A stretch of DNA of 64,000 nt from contig NZ_CP132543.1 in assembly GCF_030845195.1 (NCBI RefSeq), positions 2,187,501 through 2,251,500 on the forward strand, written 5' to 3'. Positions 8,376 through 18,400 of the stretch are shown in pieces. Under the pieces are notes generated by a model. It saw only the letters and a list, made by a program, of their open reading frames with translations. It ran no database searches and had not been told where the DNA came from. The position numbers and the translations under genes were made by a program. The stretch comes from Sanyastnella coralliicola. GTDB lineage: Bacteria; Bacteroidota; Bacteroidia; Flavobacteriales_D; Sanyastnellaceae. Position 1 is the first letter of the stretch; every line of letters starts with the position of its first letter.

Positions 8376-9346
8376 TTTGTGAAGCTACGAGCATCAGATA
8401 ATGAGAAATTTCCAGCAGCGTCGTTGGTTCTGACTTGCCAGTAGTACACTCCGGAGGCTAAGCTGGTCAAATCCTGATCAAGACTGAGCTCAGTGCTACT
8501 CTGACTCAAGACCACCGTCTCCAATCCTTGGTCGCTGTAAATGATCAACTGGTAGTCTGAAAGATTGGCATCGCTTCCTTCTGTCCAAGTGAAAACTTGA
8601 GATGGGCTACCGATGAAACTGTTGTCTAGGGGTTCTTGTAAGATGGAAGGAACAGGATCTGTCAAGTCAATTTCAATCTGTCGTGCTTCCGAATAATCCG
8701 AAACGCTCGGCACTGAATTACTTGCAATCACACGCCACCAGAAAGCACCTTCGTCAAGTTCAGTCTCAACACTTGTTTCCGCGATAGCGATATCAGCCAT
8801 CACCAAATCACCTGGCTGGCCTTCGTTGTCATCTAATATTTCTACCGTATAACTCTCTGCCGCCGCAAGCTCTGTCCAGGTGAAAGTCACCAATGAATCA
8901 CTCGTAACCAGATCAGCAGTTGGCGAATTCAACAACACGGTTTGTCCTTCTAAACCTTCGGCAGCAACGATCGTTAAGCTTCTCACAGCGTATTCCGTTT
9001 CGCTTCCACTATTCTCACCTCGAACACGCCATTCATAGTTTCCTGGATTGAGAACAATTTCTAATTCAGACTGGGTCACAAGAGAGTCTAACACCAAAGC
9101 CTCAAGACCAACAAAATTTGGCTCTCCCACTTGGATGCGGTAAGCTACGGCGTCGTCTAGATCCATCCAATCAAAATTGATCGTCTGGATGGTCGTTGAC
9201 GTTTCATCTGCCGGAGCCAGAAGCGTAATGGTTTGCCCATCGATATCATCCTCGAAGATGACATCACAGGATCCCAAAAGAAGCCATCCGCAGCAACTAG
9301 CGAGCAGCGCGAATCGATTGTATCGTAAAAGTCGCATGCAATTCAT
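8372..9346 (-). CDS. Lipoprotein with three fibronectin-III-like domains
   Basis: About 324 residues from the ATG at 9346 (in-frame ATGs also at 9379 and 9337). 9346 is preferred because it gives a normal signal peptide ending in the lipobox LLLGSC. Three similar beta-sandwich domains follow, each with a W..... Y.I.. pattern and an ending like YEWRVRGEN, FWWRVIASN or YYWQVRTND, typical FN3 strands. It starts inside the end of the GspM/PilO-like gene and ends on the ATGA start of the GspC-like gene. Its place at the centre of the operon suggests an outer-membrane lipoprotein that supports the machine, perhaps replacing a pilotin. I know of no equivalent in standard systems. Confidence 0.75.
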   Translation of the reverse strand: MNCMRLLRYNRFALLASCCGWLLLGSCDVIFEDDIDGQTITLLAPADETSTTIQTINFDWMDLDDAVAYRIQVGEPNFVGLEALVLDSLVTQSELEIVLNPGNYEWRVRGENSGSETEYAVRSLTIVAAEGLEGQTVLLNSPTADLVTSDSLVTFTWTELAAAESYTVEILDDNEGQPGDLVMADIAIAETSVETELDEGAFWWRVIASNSVPSVSDYSEARQIEIDLTDPVPSILQEPLDNSFIGSPSQVFTWTEGSDANLSDYQLIIYSDQGLETVVLSQSSTELSLDQDLTSLASGVYYWQVRTNDAAGNFSLSDARSFTK

Positions 9347-9827
9347 ACTTCCGATTAGTTCTGTTTTTAACGCGTTCAAATTGGGTGCTCACCATTTTTC
9401 CATGGGATGCATTGAACTCGAGATGTTGGCAAATTTGTAGCAGAGAAACGTAGTCTCCAGTCAGGGTTATTGAATTTAAGAAAACTTCGAATCCGTCGGT
9501 AGAAAAAACGCGCAAAGGTTCAATTCCTTTGAGCTCGCATTGATGTTCCTGCATCAAACTGTCAACTACATTGAGCAAGGCGTTCCTATTTTCTTCCGCA
9601 TCCCCCTCCATCGAGCCAGCCATAGTTTCTAGCTGACTCTTTTCCATCAAAGCAATTTGAATCCCTGTATTGATCTGGTCACCTTGACTAGCGACTTCTT
9701 GAAGTTCTTTGTTCTGACGATAGACCTCGAAAGATTTCGAAATAGATAGGTTCCAGGCGAGAATGAGGAATAAAAACAATCCTCCAGCTAGCAGGTAGAA
9801 GCGATATTTTGCAGAAGCTAACATCAA
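9297..9827 (-). CDS. GspM/PilO-like inner-membrane assembly protein
   Basis: 176 residues: a short cytoplasmic start, one membrane helix (about residues 10-30), a predicted coiled coil (about 35-75) and a C-terminal ferredoxin-like domain. The phrase VFLNSITLTGDYVSLLQICQHLE is characteristic of PilO/GspM. The start overlaps the end of the GspL-like gene by four bases (ATGA). In this family the protein pairs with GspL/PilN to make the inner-membrane ring. Sequence identity in the family is low, so the assignment rests on architecture and gene order. Confidence 0.78.
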   Translation of the reverse strand: MMLASAKYRFYLLAGGLFLFLILAWNLSISKSFEVYRQNKELQEVASQGDQINTGIQIALMEKSQLETMAGSMEGDAEENRNALLNVVDSLMQEHQCELKGIEPLRVFSTDGFEVFLNSITLTGDYVSLLQICQHLEFNASHGKMVSTQFERVKNRTNRKYELHATFTIQSIRAAR

Positions 9828-10921
9828 TACCTCACTGATAATTTAAACTCGCGCTCTGCGTAGCTACCATTCGTAAATTCCAGAATGCGGACTTGGGAGA
9901 TCATATCCATACCGCTCAAGTGTTGCACCCAGTTGTTAAGAGCTGATTGATCACCCTGACCTTTTACCAAGATTTCACCCTGCGCCACTTGAAACATCTG
10001 TCCTTCACGATCAGGTAATTCAATTGGATTCACATCTAAAACGTTCAAGGTGATTTGAGCAGGTACACTAGCCCCTAACTGATCTAAGAGTTCAGTGGTA
10101 CTTATCTCCCTTGCTGGTGCGTAGGTTGATAGAAATACTTGTTTCTTTTCATTGGCAGCATTAATCTTGGTCAACTCATTTTGCTGATCCAACAGTACTT
10201 GATTGGAGGCACTCAGCTGTGTGTTCTTTTCTTGAAGCTGCTGAAACACTAAAAAGTTGATCAACAAAATCCCAAGCAATCCGAACACTCCAATCAAGAG
10301 GGTCTTACGAAACAACAGCTGAAAAGCACTTTCCTCACGTAGATTCTTATTCGCTTGATTTCCTCTAGCGAGGGAATAGAAATATGCAGCTTCATTCTCA
10401 CCCCACACATCGAAAGGTTTGGAACCCGGTTGCTCAATGACTTCTCCATTCGATAAATCGATGCTCGATCCCTCCAATGGAAATGCTGCACTTGTTCCTA
10501 AGGCCGTTTGTAATCGAAGGGCATTTATCGCCCCAAAAGAATGGGCTGCGACATTCCATTTCTCCTTCGCCAACTTATTGATGAGCGTGGTCAGTTCCTT
10601 AGACCTAATGATCGTAGAGTATTTGGTATTCAGAACAGACACCTCCTTTTGAATGAGGTCTTTGTTAGCGGCCGTAGATTGAAGTTTGCTTCCAACTTTT
10701 TGAAGAATGCTTCGACCAACAAACTGAAGCACACATGCTTGTTGCTTGTTGATTTCGAGTGTTGAAAGATCACTCCAATCGCTCCAGTCTTCTGCTTGTT
10801 CGACTTCGTTCTTCCTCAGTTTGAAAATGCCAATACGCATTCTCCATCCTCCCTCTTCATTCAGGTCACACTGAACGATCTGGATCTTTCGGAACAGTAT
10901 GTTTTCGATCGACCTATGCAT
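9824..10921 (-). CDS. GspL-like protein (PilM/PilN-type fusion)
   Basis: 365 residues from the ATG at 10921, which overlaps the secretin stop as TAATG; an ATG at 10999 would lie inside gspD and was not used. The N-terminal about 200 residues would be the cytoplasmic domain; I see no actin-type phosphate loops, so it is a degenerate PilM-like domain at best. One membrane helix lies at about 204-227, then a coiled coil, then a PilN-like domain (TTELLDQLGASVPAQITL, ILVKGQGDQSALNNWVQHL). This is the GspL plan: a cytoplasmic ATPase-binding part fused to a PilN-like part. It would connect GspE to GspM/PilO and GspC/PilP, encoded just downstream. Confidence 0.75.
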   Translation of the reverse strand: MHRSIENILFRKIQIVQCDLNEEGGWRMRIGIFKLRKNEVEQAEDWSDWSDLSTLEINKQQACVLQFVGRSILQKVGSKLQSTAANKDLIQKEVSVLNTKYSTIIRSKELTTLINKLAKEKWNVAAHSFGAINALRLQTALGTSAAFPLEGSSIDLSNGEVIEQPGSKPFDVWGENEAAYFYSLARGNQANKNLREESAFQLLFRKTLLIGVFGLLGILLINFLVFQQLQEKNTQLSASNQVLLDQQNELTKINAANEKKQVFLSTYAPAREISTTELLDQLGASVPAQITLNVLDVNPIELPDREGQMFQVAQGEILVKGQGDQSALNNWVQHLSGMDMISQVRILEFTNGSYAEREFKLSVRY

Positions 10922-12960
10922 TAATACATGATCATAGGACGAATAAAGATGTTGAGCTTGGTGTCTTGAGCACTTCTTGATCGAGAACCAAAGAACCAAC
11001 GAAGGACTGGGATACGTGCTATTCCTGGGAGACCTCCACCGGAATTCGAAACGCTCTTGTCTTCTAGTCCGCCTAGCAAAATCATATCGCCATTTTTCAC
11101 ACGAATGGAAGAAGTGAACTCTCGGTTAACAGACCCAAAAGGTCCGTTCGCGCCTGCTCGTTCGGTGAAGTTGCTCTGAATGACACTAATATCCAGTGTA
11201 ACATGCTCTTCGCCAGATACCACCGGCACAATATCGATGGCCAGGTCTGCGTTCAATGGTCGCCAGTCTTGTTGTTCAGATACAACAGTAGCGTTGGTAC
11301 CAGGGCTTACCGTGGTATTCGTTTGCAGGTAGTACTCTTCCCTTCCAATTCTCAGGCTCGCAGGGTAACTGTTCAATGTGGCCAGTTTCGGCGTAGAACG
11401 AGTACGCAACAATCCATCGGTTTCCATAGCTTGAATACTCAGGTAGAAGTTGGGCGTTACGTTTCCTAAGTTGACCACGCCCAGTCCGTTAAAGCCGTTG
11501 ATTAACTCATTGATCGACTCCGTACTCAGATCAACATTCAAACCTGGATTGTCTGCTGTACCGGTGATCGGACCTTGCGTTGTTCCTGCGTTCTCACCGA
11601 TTCCGGCATTTACACCAGCGCTCATCGTGTTGCTCTTGTTGACATCAACAATAAGCACTTCGATCACTACCACCGGCACCACCTGATCGATACTGGCTAT
11701 GAATTGTTTGAACTGTCGCACTTCAGGTAGCGAACCTGTGACAACAAAGGAATTCAGCTCAGGAAAGGCCTCGATCTGCAGTTTCGAATTTTGGAAAGGA
11801 TTTACTCCTCCTCCACCTCTTCCTCCGGCTCCAGCACCTCCAGATCTCCCTGAGTTGAATCCTGTATTAGTTCCATTGGTTCCCGTTTGGTTACCGTTGT
11901 TTCTGTTTCTATTTCCTGTGTTCTGTCGGCCGCCACCGTATGAAGCAAAAACGTTCTCGATTGTTCTGCGCTGCAATGACACCAACTCAGTGATGGTGAT
12001 ACCATCGTTCTGCTGGTCACCAATAAGGTACACCTCATCTTCAATGATAAAACTGTAGGGTGTAGCGTGAAGCACATGCGTCAAGAACTGATCGTACGAA
12101 ACGTCTTTCACGTGAATCGTTGTCACGGCATCGGGGCGCGTATACATAAAGTGCTGCACACCCATTTCTCGTGAAACCAATTCAATAACATCACCAATGT
12201 TCTGCTCTCTGATATCAAGGCTTACCAGACTGTCTTTAACGTTGATCTTCAGTTCAGCTTTCAACGCGTCTAAAGAAATCGGCGGACGCTCCTGTGGATT
12301 CTGAGCATTGCGTTCTTCCTTCTTCGGGGCCTTTAGAATCACAAAGCCTTCTTCCTCTTCCATGATCAATCCGTTGGCCACACAGAGCTTATCAACGGCA
12401 TCTAAAAAGGGTCTGTTTTTGATGTAAGCATTGATCCGCTTACTGGTCAATCCTTCGCCGATGATGACGTTGCTTATTCCGGTATTTGTTAATGCTTTCG
12501 CTACCGCGGAAAGGGAATCGTTTTTGAATTCAAATGAAACGAAGCCATTTAAAGAATCTACCTCCACAGTTAAAGGCTGCTCTTCAGGCGGTGGAGGAAG
12601 GTAAGGCTCGTACTTCCGAACGGCGATGATCCCGCCGATGATTTCTATATCTAAATCGAACTCTTTGCATAAGAACACGATCACGTCTAGGATACGTACG
12701 TTGTTGAAGTTGTTGCTCACAATCCCTTCTAGATCGCTGGCAACGCTCAAATTGATTTCATTCTGAAGACCTAACGAGCGCAGGTATTCGGCAATGCCTA
12801 CATTCGAAACCGATGTTTCTAGGATCATATCAAGGCCAGGTTGATCTACGACCACAGATTCAAGCTGATTTCTGATCTGGTCATATCGATCTAATTGAGC
12901 CGATACAGATGAGGGCAAAGCAAGCGCAAGCAGAAATAAGATGGGGAGTGCAAATTTCAC
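10921..12960 (-). CDS. gspD: Secretin (GspD/PilQ family) outer-membrane channel
   Basis: 679 residues with a signal peptide (MKFALPILFLLALALPSSVSA). An N-terminal STN/N0-like domain (about 30-110) and further N domains precede the secretin domain at about 415-679. Family features in that domain are VPVVVIEVLIVDVN, the L-R-STPKLATLN motif, IRVKNGDMILLGGL and the end GIARIPVLRWFFGSRSRSAQDTKL (shown in part). An Asn/Gly-rich low-complexity segment of about 45 residues (about 343-390) separates the N domains from the channel. The protein forms the multimeric outer-membrane gate. 47 bases separate it from gspE upstream, and it overlaps the GspL-like gene by TAATG. Confidence 0.95.
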   Translation of the reverse strand: MKFALPILFLLALALPSSVSAQLDRYDQIRNQLESVVVDQPGLDMILETSVSNVGIAEYLRSLGLQNEINLSVASDLEGIVSNNFNNVRILDVIVFLCKEFDLDIEIIGGIIAVRKYEPYLPPPPEEQPLTVEVDSLNGFVSFEFKNDSLSAVAKALTNTGISNVIIGEGLTSKRINAYIKNRPFLDAVDKLCVANGLIMEEEEGFVILKAPKKEERNAQNPQERPPISLDALKAELKINVKDSLVSLDIREQNIGDVIELVSREMGVQHFMYTRPDAVTTIHVKDVSYDQFLTHVLHATPYSFIIEDEVYLIGDQQNDGITITELVSLQRRTIENVFASYGGGRQNTGNRNRNNGNQTGTNGTNTGFNSGRSGGAGAGGRGGGGVNPFQNSKLQIEAFPELNSFVVTGSLPEVRQFKQFIASIDQVVPVVVIEVLIVDVNKSNTMSAGVNAGIGENAGTTQGPITGTADNPGLNVDLSTESINELINGFNGLGVVNLGNVTPNFYLSIQAMETDGLLRTRSTPKLATLNSYPASLRIGREEYYLQTNTTVSPGTNATVVSEQQDWRPLNADLAIDIVPVVSGEEHVTLDISVIQSNFTERAGANGPFGSVNREFTSSIRVKNGDMILLGGLEDKSVSNSGGGLPGIARIPVLRWFFGSRSRSAQDTKLNIFIRPMIMY

Positions 12961-13007
12961 TTAAAGCTAGGTTAATGTGGGCTTAAGTTACCCAATCCGT
13001 CGACATG

Positions 13008-14432
13008 TCAAAAACTATTGACCGAAAGAATACCAAAGGTTTCCTCGACGCTGGTCGTACCATTTGATACGAGCTCAATGGCTTGATCTTTCAACGACTT
13101 GAAACCGAATTCTTTAAGTTGAGATATTTCTGGACGTTCTTTTTCACGAATCACAGCTCTAAGTGATTCATTGATAGGAATAATTTCAAATAATGCAGCT
13201 CTTCCCTTGTACCCGGTATGGAAACAAGAAGGACAACCTTTCGCGACCTGAACCTTATTCGTTCCAAAGTTCTTTGAAGACAATTCTGAGGGAAGTTGGA
13301 CCTCATCGATTGAAACTTCTTGCTTACAGTTGTTGCACAGTTTGCGCACCAAACGCTGTGCTACAGAAAGATTCAAGGTTGACGATATCATGTACGAAGG
13401 CACCCCCATATCCATCAATCGATCGATGGTTCCCCATGCTGATTGTGTGTGAATGGTAGAAAAGACTAAGTGCCCAGTAAGACTAGCCCGTACGGCCATT
13501 TCCGCAGTTTCTTTGTCTCGAATCTCCCCTAACATAATCACATCAGGATCTTGACGGAGGAATGCTCTTAGAGCCTTCGCGAAAGTCAGTCCTATCGCTT
13601 CATTTAATTGAAGTTGATTGATTCCTTCTAATGTATACTCGATCGGATCTTCAACGGTGATGACATTGCGTTCGGTTTGGTTGAGGTGTCGCAAACTCGC
13701 GTAGAGTGTTGTGGTTTTTCCCGAACCTGTTGGCCCCGAGATTAACACAATCCCTTGAGGTTTTTGAATCCCTTCCATGTAGATTGTCATCTGATTACCT
13801 GCTAGACCAATCTTATCAAGCCGAACTTCAGAAGCATCACGCTGCAGCAATCGCAACACTGACTTCTCACCGTACAAGGTGGGTATGATCGATACACGTA
13901 AATCAATCGTCTCGATACCTATATCCATCGCAATTCGTCCATCTTGCGGACGACGTTTCTCTGAAATATCAAGCTTCGATTGCACCTTGATCTTGTTGAT
14001 AAGCGCCGGATAATCCCGTAGTTCCAGTGCGTGCCTTTCGAGCAGGTGTCCGTCAACCCGCATGCGCACTCTTGCTCTGTGCTCGTAGACTTCAATATGA
14101 ATATCAGAACTGCCCAACTGATCTGCCTCTTGAACGAGGCGAACCAAGAAGTCTTCGGAATAGTTCATGATTTCTGCTCCATTCTGAGCATTGTCTCTAC
14201 CATAGTTAGTAGAGAGCATGACCATCAATTCATCCTGTGAAACCGTATGCACTTCCACGGTCTTACCCAGCAAAAATTCAACTTCTCGTAAAGTATCAGT
14301 TTTATCCCCAAGGGTGTCAGAATAGACTTCAAGCGAGCTGCTGTGATCTGTTTTTGGAACCATGCGGTACTCCCATGCCATTTCTGACGAGATGGCTTGT
14401 CGTAATTCTATGTCAAGTTCCTTAAGCTCCAT
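13008..14432 (-). CDS. gspE: Assembly ATPase GspE/PilB family
   Basis: 474 residues. Walker A GPTGSGKTTT at about 232-241, an Asp box, Walker B DPDVIMLGEIRD at about 293-304, and a His box LVFSTIHTQSA. A zinc-binding tetracysteine module is also present (C..C at about 366 and C..C at about 400). The N-terminal domain is shorter than in many GspE/PilB proteins and leads directly into SSDIHIE. The start ATGGAGCTTAA overlaps the prepilin peptidase stop by 11 bases. It powers pseudopilus extension by ATP hydrolysis at the inner membrane. No second ATPase of the retraction type is visible in the window. Confidence 0.96.
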   Translation of the reverse strand: MELKELDIELRQAISSEMAWEYRMVPKTDHSSSLEVYSDTLGDKTDTLREVEFLLGKTVEVHTVSQDELMVMLSTNYGRDNAQNGAEIMNYSEDFLVRLVQEADQLGSSDIHIEVYEHRARVRMRVDGHLLERHALELRDYPALINKIKVQSKLDISEKRRPQDGRIAMDIGIETIDLRVSIIPTLYGEKSVLRLLQRDASEVRLDKIGLAGNQMTIYMEGIQKPQGIVLISGPTGSGKTTTLYASLRHLNQTERNVITVEDPIEYTLEGINQLQLNEAIGLTFAKALRAFLRQDPDVIMLGEIRDKETAEMAVRASLTGHLVFSTIHTQSAWGTIDRLMDMGVPSYMISSTLNLSVAQRLVRKLCNNCKQEVSIDEVQLPSELSSKNFGTNKVQVAKGCPSCFHTGYKGRAALFEIIPINESLRAVIREKERPEISQLKEFGFKSLKDQAIELVSNGTTSVEETFGILSVNSF

Positions 14433-14970
14433 AAGTTTGAATGTAATACTGAACGCAGAAAGCTAAGATGGCTACAATTCCGCCATAACTCACAAAGGGC
14501 ACGGTATCATTTTCATTTTTTCTAAACAGCAGGTGCAGTATGGCAGCTGATATAAAGCAGGTGATGGTTACCCCAAGCCAAAACTGAGGGGCAAAACATG
14601 GTGCCAATGCTACCAAAAACAGAACGTCTCCTAGACCAAAGTATGATTGGAACAGTTGGCGCCAAGGCAGTCTCTTAACCAATAAGTAACCGATAATCGT
14701 GATAAGGTAGATGGCAACGATCAGCTCATTCAATAAGAGTTGATCTAACCAAAGTTTAATTCCTATTTGTCTTATGAAAAATGCATTTAGTGCGAATGCA
14801 AAGTAGGCCATATGCCATGCCTTCACTTCCCGCTCTCGCCAATCATCACGGATCATCAATAGCAGAAAAAAGAGCGCAAGAAGAACAGGTATGACTTCAA
14901 TCAGGAACAACCTCTCGTAAGGTTTTATCCTGATCAATCTCCCATACGTTGTACTCGCCATCTCCATCAA
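14422..14970 (-). CDS. Prepilin peptidase, A24 family, peptidase domain only
   Basis: Up to 182 residues with about six membrane helices. The two catalytic aspartates of the A24 family are visible: MIRDDWREREV in the first loop and the GLGD motif (YFGLGDVLFLVAL) further on. The N-terminal cysteine-bearing N-methylation domain of proteobacterial PilD/GspO is missing, as in TadV- and archaeal-type enzymes. The start is uncertain. The ATG at 14970 overlaps the pseudopilin gene by 74 bases; a TTG near 14908 (LFLIEVIPVLL) would give a shorter protein with a normal first helix. It would cleave the leaders of the four pseudopilins encoded around it. Confidence 0.88.
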   Translation of the reverse strand: MMEMASTTYGRLIRIKPYERLFLIEVIPVLLALFFLLLMIRDDWREREVKAWHMAYFAFALNAFFIRQIGIKLWLDQLLLNELIVAIYLITIIGYLLVKRLPWRQLFQSYFGLGDVLFLVALAPCFAPQFWLGVTITCFISAAILHLLFRKNENDTVPFVSYGGIVAILAFCVQYYIQTYGA

Positions 14971-15298
14971 AATCTACCACAGCAGTAGCACGAGCCAAGA
15001 AACTGTTTGGACTCGCATTGACAATCTCAAAGTCATACTTCCCATTACCACCCTGCGTCACCAGTTTATTTTCTTCGAAGTGAATCGCATTTAGGTCTTC
15101 ACTGTATTTCGAATGGGTGAAGAAATAGGTCTTCTGAAAACTATGAATAATCCCCAATTGCTGCTGTGCTTCTAAACTATGCGCATTCGATATCAACCCC
15201 GTGAAATTCGGAAGTGCCATCAAAATGATGATCCCGATTATCGCGAGTACGATGAGGAGTTCCATGAGGGTGAGGGCGCGTAGTTTGGACTCGTTCAT
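14897..15298 (-). CDS. gspG: Major pseudopilin GspG-like
   Basis: 133 residues. The leader MNESKLRA is followed by LTLMELLIVLAIIGIIILMALPNF: a class III signal with Glu at +5 and the A.P.F continuation typical of GspG. Ala, not Gly, is at -1. The C-terminus has an acidic loop DFDGDGEYNVWEID resembling the calcium site of GspG proteins. It is the first gene of the machinery set, 129 bases after the 3529-residue RHS gene. That gap (15299-15427) shows no clear promoter or terminator. It should form the bulk of the pseudopilus. Confidence 0.9.
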   Translation of the reverse strand: MNESKLRALTLMELLIVLAIIGIIILMALPNFTGLISNAHSLEAQQQLGIIHSFQKTYFFTHSKYSEDLNAIHFEENKLVTQGGNGKYDFEIVNASPNSFLARATAVVDFDGDGEYNVWEIDQDKTLREVVPD

Positions 15299-15427
15299 TC
15301 TCGTATATATTATTGATCAATGAATAAAGTTAATCGGTTTGTTTCGAATTATTCGTTACCCAAATCCAATTCTTGCATCTTAATCGCGAACAATTTTGAA
15401 GAAAAATTTCAGAATTGAACAGCTGGT

Positions 15428-18400
15428 TTAAGGGTCCTCGGTGCTACTTTCTGTTGGATCGTAGTACAAGGATATTCTCCCTTCAAGACCAAATAAAAGA
15501 CTCAAAGCTCCCCCAAACCCTGCTTCAAGTCTGTCATTTTCTGTGCTGTAACCCGCATGAAGATTGACAGACCCTCCTGCAGATACCACAGACCCACCGA
15601 AATCTACCCTAATTCCCAATCCTTCCAAAAGCGGCATATCTGTGCCTACTGACCCTCTCAATATTCCAGCTCTGGCACCGGCATCTACGTCTAAGCCGAT
15701 AAACGGATTCTCTTCTGTTCCTTGAAGGTCCACGTGAGCCTCAGCGAATAAAAAATCACCATCTCCTCGGAGGCTAGCGCTTCCATCCGATGTACTAATC
15801 TGAAAATCGGCTGATGCAACGGATACTTCTGCTCGTGCATGAACACCATAGCCATCAGAAGTTGCATATGCTTCAGCACTAGGCCCTTCAAATCTGGCAT
15901 GACTCATGCCACTATCACTAGCAACTAAAACATCTCCAGCACTCGCTTTAAAACCATTTTCGCTGAATTCTATGTAACTACCCCTTCCGCCTTCTCCAAT
16001 AGTCTGGGTTCTTTCTGCATACAATTCACCTTGCGCGTCATAATATCGATATACCCTTTGGTCAACTGACGCCTTGACATTGATTTCTTCATGAGATAGC
16101 TTCTTATGCTTATTTCCTTCACCATCATACCATACATTGTAGACATATACTTTTTCAAGCCCTTCAAGTTCAATTGAGTTTATTACTACATTTTCAGAAA
16201 AGGTGTATGGAGAATTATGAGGATAATTCGGAGCTAATGGATCCAAGCTTAAGAATCGACCAATTCTCGAATCATACACGCGATATTTGTAACTGGCTGC
16301 TCCGCCTAAGAACTCTTCATCTTCCTCTTGCCCTTGGAAGCCGTACCTGAAGTCATCACCTGAGAACCCTCTACTAGGCATCTGCATACCGAATGGATAG
16401 TGATTTGCAATTGCTTGCAAATCTCCTTTTGACTGGTTTACATCTGGCTCGCCACCCACCATTTCTATTAATTTCTTGTCACTGAACAGAGCTCTACTAT
16501 TTGCCAAGTGATCCACTATTTCATAGGATCTTTCACCTAATGCCCGGCCAAAGTTTGCCTGCTGCTGTTCGTTGTCAAAAATCTTACTAACCTGTTTTGA
16601 AAGACCCGATGTGTAATCACGTTCTACAGCAATAGCCCATCCGCTAACAGAAATCATATCATCGCTTAGCACAGAAGAAACTACTGGTTGCGGCGATGGA
16701 TCATCAGCATCCCCCACGAGAACTATATCGTCGGCTGCACCTTTTACCATCATCATTTCACCATTTATTGTTCTTCGAACATCTCCCACTCCTGCGGCAA
16801 TAGGGTCTTGGCTTCCACTAAGTACATTCGTTCTGTACAATCCTGCAGTTCCCGTTTCACCTGTGAGGTAAGTATCGTTACTACTCGCCCCAAACTTGCT
16901 CATTGATACATACAATGATTGTGATGAAGAAGAAAAGTCTAAGTCTTCAACAATGGTAAGCATGTCAAGAACATTATTCGAAATAATGGCGGCACCAGAC
17001 ATTGTTTCAGAGAGCTGATAAGTTCTCAGCGCATCTTGAAACAATGAATGGTCATATTTGAAAGACAGCAGATTCCCGTTCGGTGAGATACGGATCGGGT
17101 TTCGATCTGTCGAAGAAGAGCCCGCTCCAGCTGTATAGGAGTCTAGGACAATCTCCTCGAACGTCAAGTCTCCTTGGTTCATCTGTATGACCACAACTTC
17201 TTGAACGAATGGGTTATCCTCACTTGTTCTAGTGGCATAGACATGAATCAATCCACCAGCACGATGATCTTCAATGATCGCGAGATCGTGCTTGTAAGCG
17301 TGATTTAGCGAACTCACAGGAACGTTTGTTTCCACGATCGCGCCCATGTTCATTCCGAATAATGTGAACCCAGGCTCTTCCAAGTCTATAATGTGGCGGT
17401 ATACAACATCATCTTCACCTACAGTGAATAGTGCAAACCGTGAAGAATTCCCTAATTGCGCTGCTTGCATTGAACCGTTCGAGGAAGCAATGATTGGTTC
17501 ATCTGTTAGGTTCTGCATGATGAAACCGAAACGGTTGTATACCAGTGTAGCGTCGCTTGAACCATTCAAGTTAGCGAAAGACACACTATAGAATACCGGA
17601 ACCCCATCTTGGTCTTCAGTCAGCAAGACATTTTCTCCTAGGACCGCTCCTTGAGCCATCACCGTGGCCAGACCAGGTGCTTGAACGGGTGCCCCTGAAT
17701 CATCTGAGTAACCCAACAAATAGGCCTCGTTCGAAGTAATCGTTGTGGTGGCATTCGACATGGTGGTTGTTTGATTGTACCCTGTCCATTGCGCAGAATT
17801 TTCAGTTACACGAGTGGTATTCGGCTCTATAATCATTGGTCCAAAACCATCGATGTAATCAATCGTTCGTACTACTGGTTCTTGTAGGCGTTTGTGTACA
17901 CCTATTCGACTTGCTCCATAAATTGGTTGTTCTGTCAGTCGATACGTTTCTTGGTAGCCACCTTCATAGGTGAAAGTTGACTTTGTGTAATTGGCGGTGA
18001 TATTTCCCGAACCGTCACGAACGTAATAGGTATATATCCATTGGTCTTGATCAACCAACTGGTTATTGGAAGCAAGCCCAGTGTACTCTCGTGGTTTTAC
18101 GATTTTCACCGCTCTATTCCCATCTACATCATAGATGAATTCGAGGTCGCTAAGTTCATGCCCACTTGTGGTCCTAGTAATACGCTTGATCTTACCACTC
18201 GCATTCCATTCTATCTCATCTATGGATTGTTCCGTATCGGAAATTAGATTTCCAGTTTCATCGTAAGTGTAACTAGAAATTCCCTCAAAATCGGTTTGGT
18301 ATCCACTAGAAGAAATGGCATCAGCTACTTGAATTAACTGATTCTTGCGATCAGCCATTGGCACCCCTTGGTTATAGTAATAGGACAATTCATCCATACC

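Noticed and set aside
4283-15298. Retractile type IV pilus (twitching motility or DNA uptake)
   Set aside because: No PilT-type ATPase, no separate PilM, and the pseudopilin set with a GspK-like protein fits a type II-like machine better. A pilus-like use cannot be excluded.
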